This document shows positions 45,364 through 52,787 of a DNA stretch of 64,000 bases, piece by piece. The notes under the pieces are model-generated. The model was not told where the DNA came from. It was given only the letters and a program-made list of their open reading frames with translations, and made no database searches. The stretch's first letter is position 1, and the number at the start of each line of letters is the position of its first letter. The DNA comes from Segatella cerevisiae (lineage in GTDB: Bacteria > Bacteroidota > Bacteroidia > Bacteroidales > Bacteroidaceae): the NCBI RefSeq assembly GCF_024054555.1, contig NZ_JAMXLY010000004.1:52877-116876 (forward strand), given 5' to 3'. Made by a program: the position numbers and the translations under genes.

Positions 45364-45879
45364 TTAATATTTTGACCAGTCTACTTGTCTGACCTGTTCC
45401 AGCGCTTTGGTCCAGTCGCAGTTGAGGACAAACTGTAGAGGATAGTCATCACGGTTATAGTACGAATTATTCAGATCCTCATCTTCCTCGTCGAACAGCG
45501 GGTTGGCTTTCGTAGCATCTTTGAAGATCTTTTTCACCTCATCCTTGTTCTTGCTCTTGCATTCAGCCTCACGCTTCAAGTATAAGTCACAGAACATCTT
45601 CATAGCCAGACTTTGGTCGTTGAGCATCTTTATCTTCTTGTTGAAAAAAGCCATGTCTTTCGAGTTCGCCAGAATATCAGGTGTGACTTTACTTTTCATG
45701 TAGTTGAGTTCGTCAACTTTGAAAATGGCGATTTTCCGGTCATTGATATTCTGTGTCGTATCCTTTGCGATGGCAGAAGAGGTTTTCAGGATATCTTTCA
45801 GAACATCTTGGGCACTCGCCGGGACTGCTAATAGGAGCATAAGAGCTATGGCTAAAATTGGTCTTTTCATAAAATTCAT
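45364..45879 (-). CDS. Secreted protein of unknown function
   Basis: A 171-residue exported protein. Signal peptide about 1-23 (LLLAVPASAQ); the rest is helical, charged and Lys/Asp/Asn rich (DRKIAIFKVDELNYMKSKV, ECKSKNKDEVKKIFKDATKA, LFDEEDEDLNNSYYNRDDYP). I recognise no family. Start could be 45879 or the internal ATG 45870 (MKRPIL). It is a single gene with its own -7 box and terminator. Confidence 0.7.
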   Translation of the reverse strand: MNFMKRPILAIALMLLLAVPASAQDVLKDILKTSSAIAKDTTQNINDRKIAIFKVDELNYMKSKVTPDILANSKDMAFFNKKIKMLNDQSLAMKMFCDLYLKREAECKSKNKDEVKKIFKDATKANPLFDEEDEDLNNSYYNRDDYPLQFVLNCDWTKALEQVRQVDWSKY

Positions 45880-45969
45880 TTTGTTAATATTGATTTAATA
45901 CGTTTTGTAAGTTTTTTCCTTCTGTCTGCTGTCGTATCTCCATCTTTTTCATAAGACAGGAGTTGCAAA

Positions 45970-45977
45970 CAAATATA
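45970..45977 (-). promoter_or_regulatory. Possible -7 box for the 45364-45879 gene
   Basis: TATATTTG on the minus strand, about 90 bases before ATG 45879. It lies just downstream of the ruvC stop at 45988. Confidence 0.45.
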
Positions 45978-45987
45978 TATAAAACTC

Positions 45988-46596
45988 TTATTTTGCCAAT
46001 CGATCTTGGTGTTTAGTGAGATATTCTTTCCAATTACTATAATGGCGTGCGCCCGTTTCAGGGGTGCTCATCTGCAGGAAATGGCAATACGCTGCCCCTA
46101 AGGCATCTGTGGCATCCATGAATTTCGGCATCTCCTCATCTTTGATATTCAGCAGATGCTGCAGCATACCTGCGACCTGCTCCTTGCTGGCGCGTCCCTG
46201 ACCGGTAATCGCCATCTTGATTTTCAGCGGAGCATATTCCTGAATGGGGATACCGTAATGGATAGCCGCCGCAATAGCGACACCTTGCGCCCTTCCGAGT
46301 TTGAGCATGGACTGGACATTCTTTCCGAAGAAAGGTGCCTCAATAGCCATGACATCTGGGTGATATTCGTTGAGGACACCCGTGACCCTCTCCAAAATTT
46401 TACCCAATCGGGTATAAGGATTTCTCTCTTTTTTCATATTGATCACCCCCATGACGATGAGGTGTGCATGATTGCCGGAGATCGATATGACGCCATATCC
46501 CATGACATTGGTTCCCGGGTCGATACCTAAGATGGTTTTCTCCCCCGATCGAGTCGCAGTGAGTTTGAAGGGGTCCTTGTTCTGTTCAGCGTTCAT
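45988..46596 (-). CDS. ruvC: Holliday junction resolvase RuvC
   Basis: Cuts Holliday junctions with the RuvAB motor in recombination repair. The 202 residues have the acidic catalytic positions in TILGIDPGTNVMGYGV (about 17), VMAIEAPFFGKNVQSMLKLGRAQG (about 80), and DATDALGAAYCHFLQ (about 155). It is the last gene of the DUF3298-rsmG-MBL-ruvC operon and its start overlaps the MBL stop by four bases (ATGA). Confidence 0.96.
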   Translation of the reverse strand: MNAEQNKDPFKLTATRSGEKTILGIDPGTNVMGYGVISISGNHAHLIVMGVINMKKERNPYTRLGKILERVTGVLNEYHPDVMAIEAPFFGKNVQSMLKLGRAQGVAIAAAIHYGIPIQEYAPLKIKMAITGQGRASKEQVAGMLQHLLNIKDEEMPKFMDATDALGAAYCHFLQMSTPETGARHYSNWKEYLTKHQDRLAK

Positions 46597-47237
46597 CGAT
46601 CCATGTAGGGATTTACGGCAACTTCATCGCCGATAGTCGTCTGGTCACCATGTCCAGGGAGGACAATCGTATCGTCCGGTAACTGGGCCAGTTTCCTCAG
46701 ACTCTGGATGATGAGGAACATTGAACCGCCGGCAAAATCAGTCCTTCCAATAGAGTGCTTGAAGAGAGTATCCCCCGTAAAGGCGACATGCTCAGAAGCA
46801 CAATAGAAAGTGACGGACCCCTTGGAATGACCGGGCGTCTCGATGATTGAAAACTCATGATTCCCGAATTTGATGATTTCGTCTTGCTCGAAGAAATGAT
46901 CGATAGGGGGGAAGTCATAGTCCAGATTGAGTTGATAGAACTTGCTCGCCTGTTTCTTCAGGGTCTGCATCAGATGTGCATCTCCTTCAGCCACTTCCGG
47001 TTTGAGACCGAAAAACTTGAAGATGGTATTGTTCCCGAAATTATGGTCCAGATGACCATGAGTGACGATGAGGTGCTTGGGCTCTAATTTGTTGTCCTTG
47101 ATATATTTTACAACTGCCTGACGCTCTTCTTCATAGTAGGCGCCACAGTCGACAATGATACACTCCTTGGTCTCATCGCTTACGACGTAGCAGTTCTCTT
47201 GGAGCATATTGCATTGAAATCTTTGTATATTCATCAT
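46593..47237 (-). CDS. MBL-fold hydrolase (glyoxalase II-like)
   Basis: A 214-residue metallo-beta-lactamase-fold protein with the metal motif THGHLDHNFGN (HxHxDH, about 60), a later ETPGHSKGSVTFY (about 134) and VLPGHGDQTTIG (about 194). It is of the YcbL/glyoxalase II-like group, which hydrolyses thioesters such as S-lactoylglutathione analogues; the real substrate is uncertain. It lies between rsmG and ruvC, overlapping ruvC by four bases. Confidence 0.85.
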   Translation of the reverse strand: MMNIQRFQCNMLQENCYVVSDETKECIIVDCGAYYEEERQAVVKYIKDNKLEPKHLIVTHGHLDHNFGNNTIFKFFGLKPEVAEGDAHLMQTLKKQASKFYQLNLDYDFPPIDHFFEQDEIIKFGNHEFSIIETPGHSKGSVTFYCASEHVAFTGDTLFKHSIGRTDFAGGSMFLIIQSLRKLAQLPDDTIVLPGHGDQTTIGDEVAVNPYMDR

Positions 47238-47299
47238 AGTTGTCTTTCCTTACATCCCCGCCCAGAATTTTTCCTCTCGCAGACGGTCTTGTCCGCGAT

Positions 47300-47938
47300 T
47301 CATTTCAGCGGGAGATAGATGAGTTTCTTTTCCTCTTTGAACCAGTCTTCTTTGAAATAGTCGCTCAAGTCAGTGACCTTCGCCTTACCTTTAAAGGGAC
47401 TTATTTCTTCAGTCAGATCCCCGCCTTTCAGGCAGAGCCACCCATTGTGGAGTGTGTTGTTTTCCTGATGTGAAATGTTCTTTCTGGTCATTTGTACCAG
47501 TTCGGGGAAAGGCATGACTGCACGGCTGACGACAAAGGCATATTTTCCTTTTTCATCTTCCCCCCGAAGGTGCTCCGTCCAGACGTTCTTCAGTCCGATA
47601 GCCTGGGCGACAGCTGCAACGACCTTCAGTTTCTTTCCAGTTCCATCAATCAGTTTGAACAAACAGTCAGGAAAGAGAATAGCCAGCGGAATGCCGGGAA
47701 ACCCTCCCCCCGTACCGATATCCAGAATCCTTGTACCGGGTTTGAATGTGATGGCACGGGCGATGCCCAAAGAATGGAGGACGTGATGCTCGTAAAGGTT
47801 GTCGATATCTTTCCTCGAGATCACATTGATCTTCGCATTCCAGTCTGTATAGAGCGCTTCCAACTGTTGGAACTGGAGTTTCTGAGTATCGTTGAGTCCC
47901 GTGAAATACCGGAATATAAGATCCGCGTTGTCGTTCAT
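47300..47938 (-). CDS. rsmG: 16S rRNA (guanine527-N7)-methyltransferase
   Basis: Makes m7G527 in 16S rRNA, a site near the streptomycin pocket. The 212 residues include AKINVISRKDIDNLYEHHVLHSL, TRILDIGTGGGFPGIPLAILFP (SAM motif I, about 68-90) and YAFVVSRAVMPFPEL (about 130). Its ATG overlaps the stop of the DUF3298 lipoprotein gene by four bases, so they are translationally coupled. Confidence 0.95.
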   Translation of the reverse strand: MNDNADLIFRYFTGLNDTQKLQFQQLEALYTDWNAKINVISRKDIDNLYEHHVLHSLGIARAITFKPGTRILDIGTGGGFPGIPLAILFPDCLFKLIDGTGKKLKVVAAVAQAIGLKNVWTEHLRGEDEKGKYAFVVSRAVMPFPELVQMTRKNISHQENNTLHNGWLCLKGGDLTEEISPFKGKAKVTDLSDYFKEDWFKEEKKLIYLPLK

Positions 47939-48738
47939 TTCAACCAGTGTTTTAGGGCCTTCTTACTGATGGTCAGTCGTATCTCACCCTCTGCGTGAGG
48001 TGCAATTTCATCTTCGCAATAGATGAATGTGATATCATCGTCCCCCAGTATGAAATTATCCGGGGCATATACTTTTCCGCCGGCAAAGAAGTAGCGTTTG
48101 GCGAGTTGTTGCCAGTTGTCGACTTTGTATTTCTTCATTAAAGCCTTTTGGATCAGATCGGCTATCCCTTCCTCGTATCCGGGAGCGAAGATGTCATCCA
48201 AGGTAATGAGTTTGCCCGTCCGTGTATTGAAATTTCTGACCAAGTTTTGATTGATGGCATGTATGCCACCGCCATAATAATGGATATTTGCAAAATAATT
48301 CAGGATATGGTCGGCATGGCTTTCTATATGAGTACGCACCTCATAACTGTTATTGAGAGATGCGGCATGTTCAGGGTCTTGTTTTAAAATGGCAGAGTAG
48401 TCTTGGATATAACTGCGTGAATAGACGTTGACGAATGAATCCACGGCTGCCTTGACGCCCAGTTTTTCATCGGACAAAGAGAGATAGTCCGGTGAGAGGA
48501 TGCCGGAACGTAGGAGTACAGCGTTGATTTGGTCTGCATTCTTACCTTTAATATAGGTGAGTCCGATATGGAGTTTCAGTTCAGGCGACTTCTCTTTTGT
48601 CGTGAGAGGGACTACAGTATCCACAGACAGACTGTCAAAGTGCAGTCCGTCCAATTGTGTGATTTTTTTATAATGTCTAGTGCCACAGGAAGCCATTGTC
48701 AATATGGCCAAAGCCACTATCAAAAATTTTTTTTCCAT
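47935..48738 (-). CDS. DUF3298-type lipoprotein
   Basis: A 267-residue lipoprotein with lipobox LTMASC (Cys about 18). The rest matches the RsiV/DUF3298 type fold: THIESHADHILNYFANIHYYGGGIHAINQNLVRNFNTRTGKLITLDDIF. In Gram-positive relatives the fold binds lysozyme; here the role is not known. It is the first gene of the rsmG operon and its -7 box leaves only about five bases before the ATG. Confidence 0.75.
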   Translation of the reverse strand: MEKKFLIVALAILTMASCGTRHYKKITQLDGLHFDSLSVDTVVPLTTKEKSPELKLHIGLTYIKGKNADQINAVLLRSGILSPDYLSLSDEKLGVKAAVDSFVNVYSRSYIQDYSAILKQDPEHAASLNNSYEVRTHIESHADHILNYFANIHYYGGGIHAINQNLVRNFNTRTGKLITLDDIFAPGYEEGIADLIQKALMKKYKVDNWQQLAKRYFFAGGKVYAPDNFILGDDDITFIYCEDEIAPHAEGEIRLTISKKALKHWLK

Positions 48739-48743
48739 AGGGG

Positions 48744-48751
48744 CAAAGGTA
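48744..48751 (-). promoter_or_regulatory. -7 box almost touching the DUF3298 gene start
   Basis: TACCTTTG on the minus strand with only five bases between the box and ATG 48738. The mRNA would be leaderless or nearly so. It lies back to back with the HAD gene promoter, 14 bases away. Confidence 0.6.
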
Positions 48752-48765
48752 CTAATAAAATTTTG

Positions 48766-48773
48766 TAACTTTG
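48766..48773 (+). promoter_or_regulatory. -7 box for the HAD phosphatase gene
   Basis: TAACTTTG on the plus strand, 27 bases before ATG 48801. Confidence 0.6.
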
Positions 48774-48800
48774 CAAAACTAAAACATAAATAAGGTGAAA

Positions 48801-49451
48801 ATGATAAAAGCTGCCTTTTTCGATTTGGATGGTGTCGTACTTGATACAGAATCTCAATACAGTGTCTTCTGGGGGAAAGAACTCCGACATTATTTTCCGG
48901 ATCGACAGGGCTTTGAAAAGGTGATCAAAGGTCAGACTCTTGTGCAGATTTTTTCGAATCTCTTTCCCGGTCAACTGGAACGGCAGCAAGAGATCACCAG
49001 TCATCTCAATGCATTTGAGAACCAGATGTCTTATGCTTATATCCCCGGTTTCCAGGATTTTATCACGGACTTGCGGAAGCATCACGTCAAGACGGCATTG
49101 GTGACCAGCAGCAACAGGAAGAAGATGGCGAATGTCTATTCCCAGAAACCGGAGTTCTCCGGTTATTTTGACCGCATCCTCACCGCTGATGACTTTTCCA
49201 AAAGCAAACCTGATCCTGACTGCTATTTGACGGGTGCCCGACTGTTCGGTCAGAATCCCATTGACTGCATCGGATTCGAAGACAGTTTCAATGGTTTGAA
49301 GGCATTGCGTGCCTCAGGTGAATTTGTGGTAGGACTTGCCACGACAAATTCCGAAGAAGCGATCAGGCCTTATGCAGACTATGTCATCAAGGATTTTATG
49401 AATCTTACTTTTGAAAAGATGAGCAAGGTCTGCCAGTCTTTTCATAAATAG
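48801..49451 (+). CDS. HAD-family phosphatase (beta-phosphoglucomutase-like)
   Basis: A 216-residue HAD hydrolase of subfamily I with an alpha-helical cap. Motif I is AAFFDLDGVVLDTESQ (about 4-19), motif II is TALVTSSNRKKM (about 103-114), and IGFEDSFNGLKALRASG (about 170) is motif III/IV. It resembles sugar-phosphate phosphatases and beta-phosphoglucomutases, but the exact substrate cannot be told. ATG 48801 is preferred to GTG 48795. The gap to panB is 51 bases, so both may share a transcript. Confidence 0.88.
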   Translation: MIKAAFFDLDGVVLDTESQYSVFWGKELRHYFPDRQGFEKVIKGQTLVQIFSNLFPGQLERQQEITSHLNAFENQMSYAYIPGFQDFITDLRKHHVKTALVTSSNRKKMANVYSQKPEFSGYFDRILTADDFSKSKPDPDCYLTGARLFGQNPIDCIGFEDSFNGLKALRASGEFVVGLATTNSEEAIRPYADYVIKDFMNLTFEKMSKVCQSFHK

Positions 49452-49502
49452 AGGTGTTTGTATAGACAACTAATTTATGGTGCGCTGAACAATTAAAAAC
49501 TT

Positions 49503-50321
49503 ATGGGACTAACAACAGACAAGAAAAAGATTACCGCTAAGTCTTTTATCGAAATGAAGCGGCGGGGTGAGAAAATCACAATGTTGACTTCTTATGATTT
49601 TACGACAGCGGGCATTCTCGATGAGGCTGGCATTGACGGGATTCTGATCGGTGATTCAGCTTCCAATGTGATGGGTGGAAATCCCAATACGCTCCCGATA
49701 ACAGTAGACGAAATGATCTATCATGCGCGGTCAGTAGCCCGTGCATGCCGGCATTGTCTGGTGGTGTGTGACATGCCTTTCGGGAGTTATCAGACCAGCC
49801 GTGAAGATGGTATCCGCAATGCGATCCGTATCGTGAAATCGACGGGTGTTGATGCCGTCAAGATGGAAGGTGGAGTAGAGATAGCTGATACGGTTAAAGG
49901 AATAGTTGAAGCGGGAGTACCTGTCATGGGACACCTGGGACTGACGCCCCAGCACATCAATGCCTTCGGCGGATATGGCCTGAGGGCCAAACAGGAACAG
50001 GAGGCAGAGCGGTTGATTACTGATGCCAAGGCGCTGGAAAAAGCCGGCGTATTCGGGATCACTTTAGAGAAGATACCTGCACCGCTGGCTTCGAGAGTGA
50101 CGAAGGAACTGCAGGTGGTCACCATAGGAATAGGTGCAGGGAATGGCACTGACGGTCAGATACTGGTTTATGCTGATGCCTTGGGAATGACTCAAGGTTT
50201 TAAACCGAAATTTCTGCGCCATTTCGCCGATGTCCGTGCGTGTATGCAAGCTGGAGTCAAGGAATATATCACAGACGTCAAGGATTCTTCTTTTCCCAAT
50301 GCTGAGGAAAGTTACGATTAG
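49503..50321 (+). CDS. panB: 3-methyl-2-oxobutanoate hydroxymethyltransferase
   Basis: Forms ketopantoate from 2-oxoisovalerate and 5,10-methylene-tetrahydrofolate in pantothenate synthesis. The 272 residues have MLTSYDFTTAGILDEAGIDGILIGDSASNVMGG (about 26-60), VKMEGGVEIA (about 118), GHLGLTPQHINAFGG (about 142) and GIGAGNGTDGQILV (about 210). No other pan gene is next to it in this window. Confidence 0.96.
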   Translation: MGLTTDKKKITAKSFIEMKRRGEKITMLTSYDFTTAGILDEAGIDGILIGDSASNVMGGNPNTLPITVDEMIYHARSVARACRHCLVVCDMPFGSYQTSREDGIRNAIRIVKSTGVDAVKMEGGVEIADTVKGIVEAGVPVMGHLGLTPQHINAFGGYGLRAKQEQEAERLITDAKALEKAGVFGITLEKIPAPLASRVTKELQVVTIGIGAGNGTDGQILVYADALGMTQGFKPKFLRHFADVRACMQAGVKEYITDVKDSSFPNAEESYD

Positions 50322-50499
50322 AAGAGGTGGCCGTTGGGATGAGAGGGAGAAACAGCCTAACTTGTTGAGCGGTTTGCAAGGGTCCTTCCTGTCACAATGA
50401 AAGTCAAACGGTTATTTCGGGACTGTTTGAGCGGATGATATTTGTTAAAAAGGTTGTCGAAACAGTATTGATTGCCGTATTAGAGATGAGTTTAAGGAA

Positions 50500-51417
50500 A
50501 TGAGTCCAACAGTGGTTTCACAGATAAAGCCCGGTGTCCGACCGGCACGTCGTGGGGGATGGAAAGACATTCTTTTTATTACCATCGCCATGATCATGGG
50601 AAGTGTGGGATTAGGAGTCTTTCTCCTCCCGCATCACATCACAATGGGTGGAATAGGGGGAATCTCCTCCATTCTGTATTGGGGGCTCGGACTCTCTCCC
50701 AGTATCAGTTATCTACTCCTCAATATTTGTCTTCTGACTGTCGCTTTGAAAGTTTTAGGTTGGCATTTCTGTCTAAAGACAATCTATGCGGTGGCAGTTT
50801 TCAGTGTGAGTCTGTTTTGTGTACAGCATTTCATGCACGGTTATGTGCTGCTTCAGAATCAGCCTTTCATGGATACAGTCGTAGGCGCCTTTTTCATGGG
50901 CAGCAGTTCGGGACTGAGTTTGTCATGCAATGCCAGTACGGGCGGCTCCGATACGATTGCGGCAATGATCAACAAATATTACGACATCTCACTCGGTCAC
51001 ATCATCTTCTGTTGTGATATCGTGATCGTCACATCGAGTTATTTGGTGCTGCGTGACTGGAACCAAGTGATCTATGGTTACGTCTTCCTCTTCATCACGT
51101 CCATGTTCGTTGATCAGGTAGTCAATACCCGCAGGCGTTCAGTACAGTTCGTCATCATCACAGATCAGTTTGAGGAATTGGGAGAGGCTATCAACAATGA
51201 AGTTCCAAGGGGCTGCACGCTGATTGACGGCAAAGGTTTTTACTCAGGGAAAAAGGTGAAAATGCTCTTTGTCATTGCCCGCCAGGGGGAGTCTTCCAAG
51301 ATATTCAGATTGATAGACGAGATTGACCCGCATGCTTTTGTCTCACAGAGTGCTGTCGTCGGCGTCTATGGATTGGGGTTCGAGCCATTTAAGGCCCGGA
51401 TCAAATCTAAAAAGTAA
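50500..51417 (+). CDS. YitT-family membrane protein
   Basis: A 305-residue integral membrane protein of the YitT/DUF2179 group. It has five or six helices (about 25-50, 54-75, 79-97, 100-118, 125-146, 165-207) and then a cytoplasmic DUF2179 domain (about 220-300; RRSVQFVIITDQFEELGEAI and HAFVSQSAVVGVYG). The function of the family is unknown. It starts 178 bases after panB, with a clear hydrophobic pattern and a normal length. Confidence 0.85.
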   Translation: MSPTVVSQIKPGVRPARRGGWKDILFITIAMIMGSVGLGVFLLPHHITMGGIGGISSILYWGLGLSPSISYLLLNICLLTVALKVLGWHFCLKTIYAVAVFSVSLFCVQHFMHGYVLLQNQPFMDTVVGAFFMGSSSGLSLSCNASTGGSDTIAAMINKYYDISLGHIIFCCDIVIVTSSYLVLRDWNQVIYGYVFLFITSMFVDQVVNTRRRSVQFVIITDQFEELGEAINNEVPRGCTLIDGKGFYSGKKVKMLFVIARQGESSKIFRLIDEIDPHAFVSQSAVVGVYGLGFEPFKARIKSKK

Positions 51418-51426
51418 AGGAAGCCT

Positions 51427-52050
51427 ATGAAATTGAGGTTATGTATCATTATTCTTCTCATTGTTATCGCATTGGTATCTCTGATTCATCCGCCTTATCT
51501 GCAGGATCAGTTGCTACAGCATTTGGGGACGGTCGTTCTATTGGTGCCATTGGTTCTGGATGTGAGGAGACAGAAACTTCCGGTATCGGCATTCATAGGG
51601 ATAGCCCTTTTCATCCTATTGCATATCATCGGGGCGAGGTACATCTATTCCAACGTACCTTATGAAAGTTGTTTCAAATCCTGGTTTCATATTGACGTCA
51701 ATGGCATCCTTCACACTACGCGCAATGATTATGACCGTTTTGTCCATCTCGGATTCGGGATTTTCTTTTACCCCTTCTTCTATTTCATGTCTTTGAAGTA
51801 CGTGACCCGAAAATATCTCCCGGCCCTTTTTACGGCATGGCTGATGATCCAAACCGGCAGTATGCTCTATGAACTTTTTGAGGGTTTGATCACTTGTGTG
51901 ATGTCTCCGCAGGCAGCTGATGACTATAACGGGCAACAGGGAGATATGTGGGATTCTCAGAAAGATATGGCTATGGCGCTTTTGGGTTCTACCGTGATGT
52001 ATGTAGCTTACCTTCTCCGCCGGTTTTACGGGAAAGTTCAGTCACGATAA
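51427..52050 (+). CDS. YjdF/DUF2238-like membrane protein
   Basis: A 207-residue membrane protein with about five or six helices. The family motifs LHIIGARYIYSNVPYE, NDYDRFVHLGFGIFF and QQGDMWDSQKDMAMALLG are present, so I call it YjdF-like. The function is unknown. It follows the YitT gene with nine bases between, so the two are probably one transcript. Confidence 0.8.
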   Translation: MKLRLCIIILLIVIALVSLIHPPYLQDQLLQHLGTVVLLVPLVLDVRRQKLPVSAFIGIALFILLHIIGARYIYSNVPYESCFKSWFHIDVNGILHTTRNDYDRFVHLGFGIFFYPFFYFMSLKYVTRKYLPALFTAWLMIQTGSMLYELFEGLITCVMSPQAADDYNGQQGDMWDSQKDMAMALLGSTVMYVAYLLRRFYGKVQSR

Positions 52051-52134
52051 CTCCATGGTCTCTCGTCAGGTACTCACAAAATTAAGGTTCATATTTCTTC
52101 TGTTCTGACTATAGTATGACATGATGACCAATAT

Positions 52135-52195
52135 GCACCATTTTGGTGCACCATTATGTACCATTTTGGTATACCATTATGCACCATTTTGGTGC
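52135..52195. repeat. Palindromic 23-base tandem repeat, 2.7 copies
   Basis: Copies start at 52135, 52158 and 52181. The unit includes the palindrome GCACCATTTTGGTGC (the middle copy has GTACCATTTTGGTAT, which keeps its pairing). Each palindrome can fold with a three-base loop. Confidence 0.75.
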
Positions 52196-52290
52196 CTTTG
52201 ATTGACTAATAGGAATAGGGTGGAATTCGCCCCTCATTTAATCTATTGTTAAAAAAGAGCGATTTAATTTTGTATACAAATGAAATATGT

Positions 52291-52298
52291 TATTTTTG
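52291..52298 (+). promoter_or_regulatory. Possible distant -7 box upstream of the barrel gene
   Basis: TATTTTTG on the plus strand, 490 bases before ATG 52788. If used, the leader would be about 480 bases long. Confidence 0.35.
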
Positions 52299-52787
52299 TA
52301 TATGGAAACTTTAAGTTTGTCTCTTAAACCTTAGAATGTCAGTTTCAGAATTCTGGTTGGCGCGGTCAGATCGAGACTTACTTTTCATAAAATTATTTCC
52401 ATTTGTTAGAGTCAATTTTGCTCTCTAATAAGAGAGCATTATAGTTTACAGTTTTATTTAAACAGCATTCAAGTCTATTAGGAATAGGATTTTTCGCATC
52501 CTTTGAGCAAAATATTGAAGTCAAACGGATGGAATGGGACAGGTAAAGGTCTGCATGGTCTGTTTAAGGGCATGTGTCGTAGTCAAGTCGGCCAACATTT
52601 GATGACTCCCAAAGGAATCCGAAGGCAATTTTCTGGTGGCAGACCATTTTTCCTTAACAGAAATGGGAAGTACGGGAATTAGAATAAACAGAGCGTACTG
52701 AATAAATTGGTTCAAAATAATACTTGAGAATACCACATGCCGACTGACATATAGGTCTTTCGGATAAAATCAATAATATAAAATATA

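Larger units (their letters stand above)
52051..52787. other. 737-base gene-free AT-rich region
   Basis: This region is clearly more AT-rich than its neighbours. It contains a 23-base tandem repeat (52135-52195), a -7 box (52291-52298), a seven-pair hairpin (52420-52426 with 52431-52437), and two copies of TAGGAATAGG about 270 bases apart (near 52209 and 52479). Frames here, for example 52521-52736 on the minus strand, have no recognisable product. It may be the long regulatory leader of the barrel gene or a decayed insertion. Confidence 0.5.

Noticed and set aside
52135..52195. CRISPR array
   Set aside because: The step is 23 bases with no distinct spacers, only 2.7 copies, and no cas genes nearby.
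52521..52736. Minus-strand frame of 71 codons in the gene-free gap
   Set aside because: I looked for a transposase relic, but found no motif; it is too weak to call a pseudogene.
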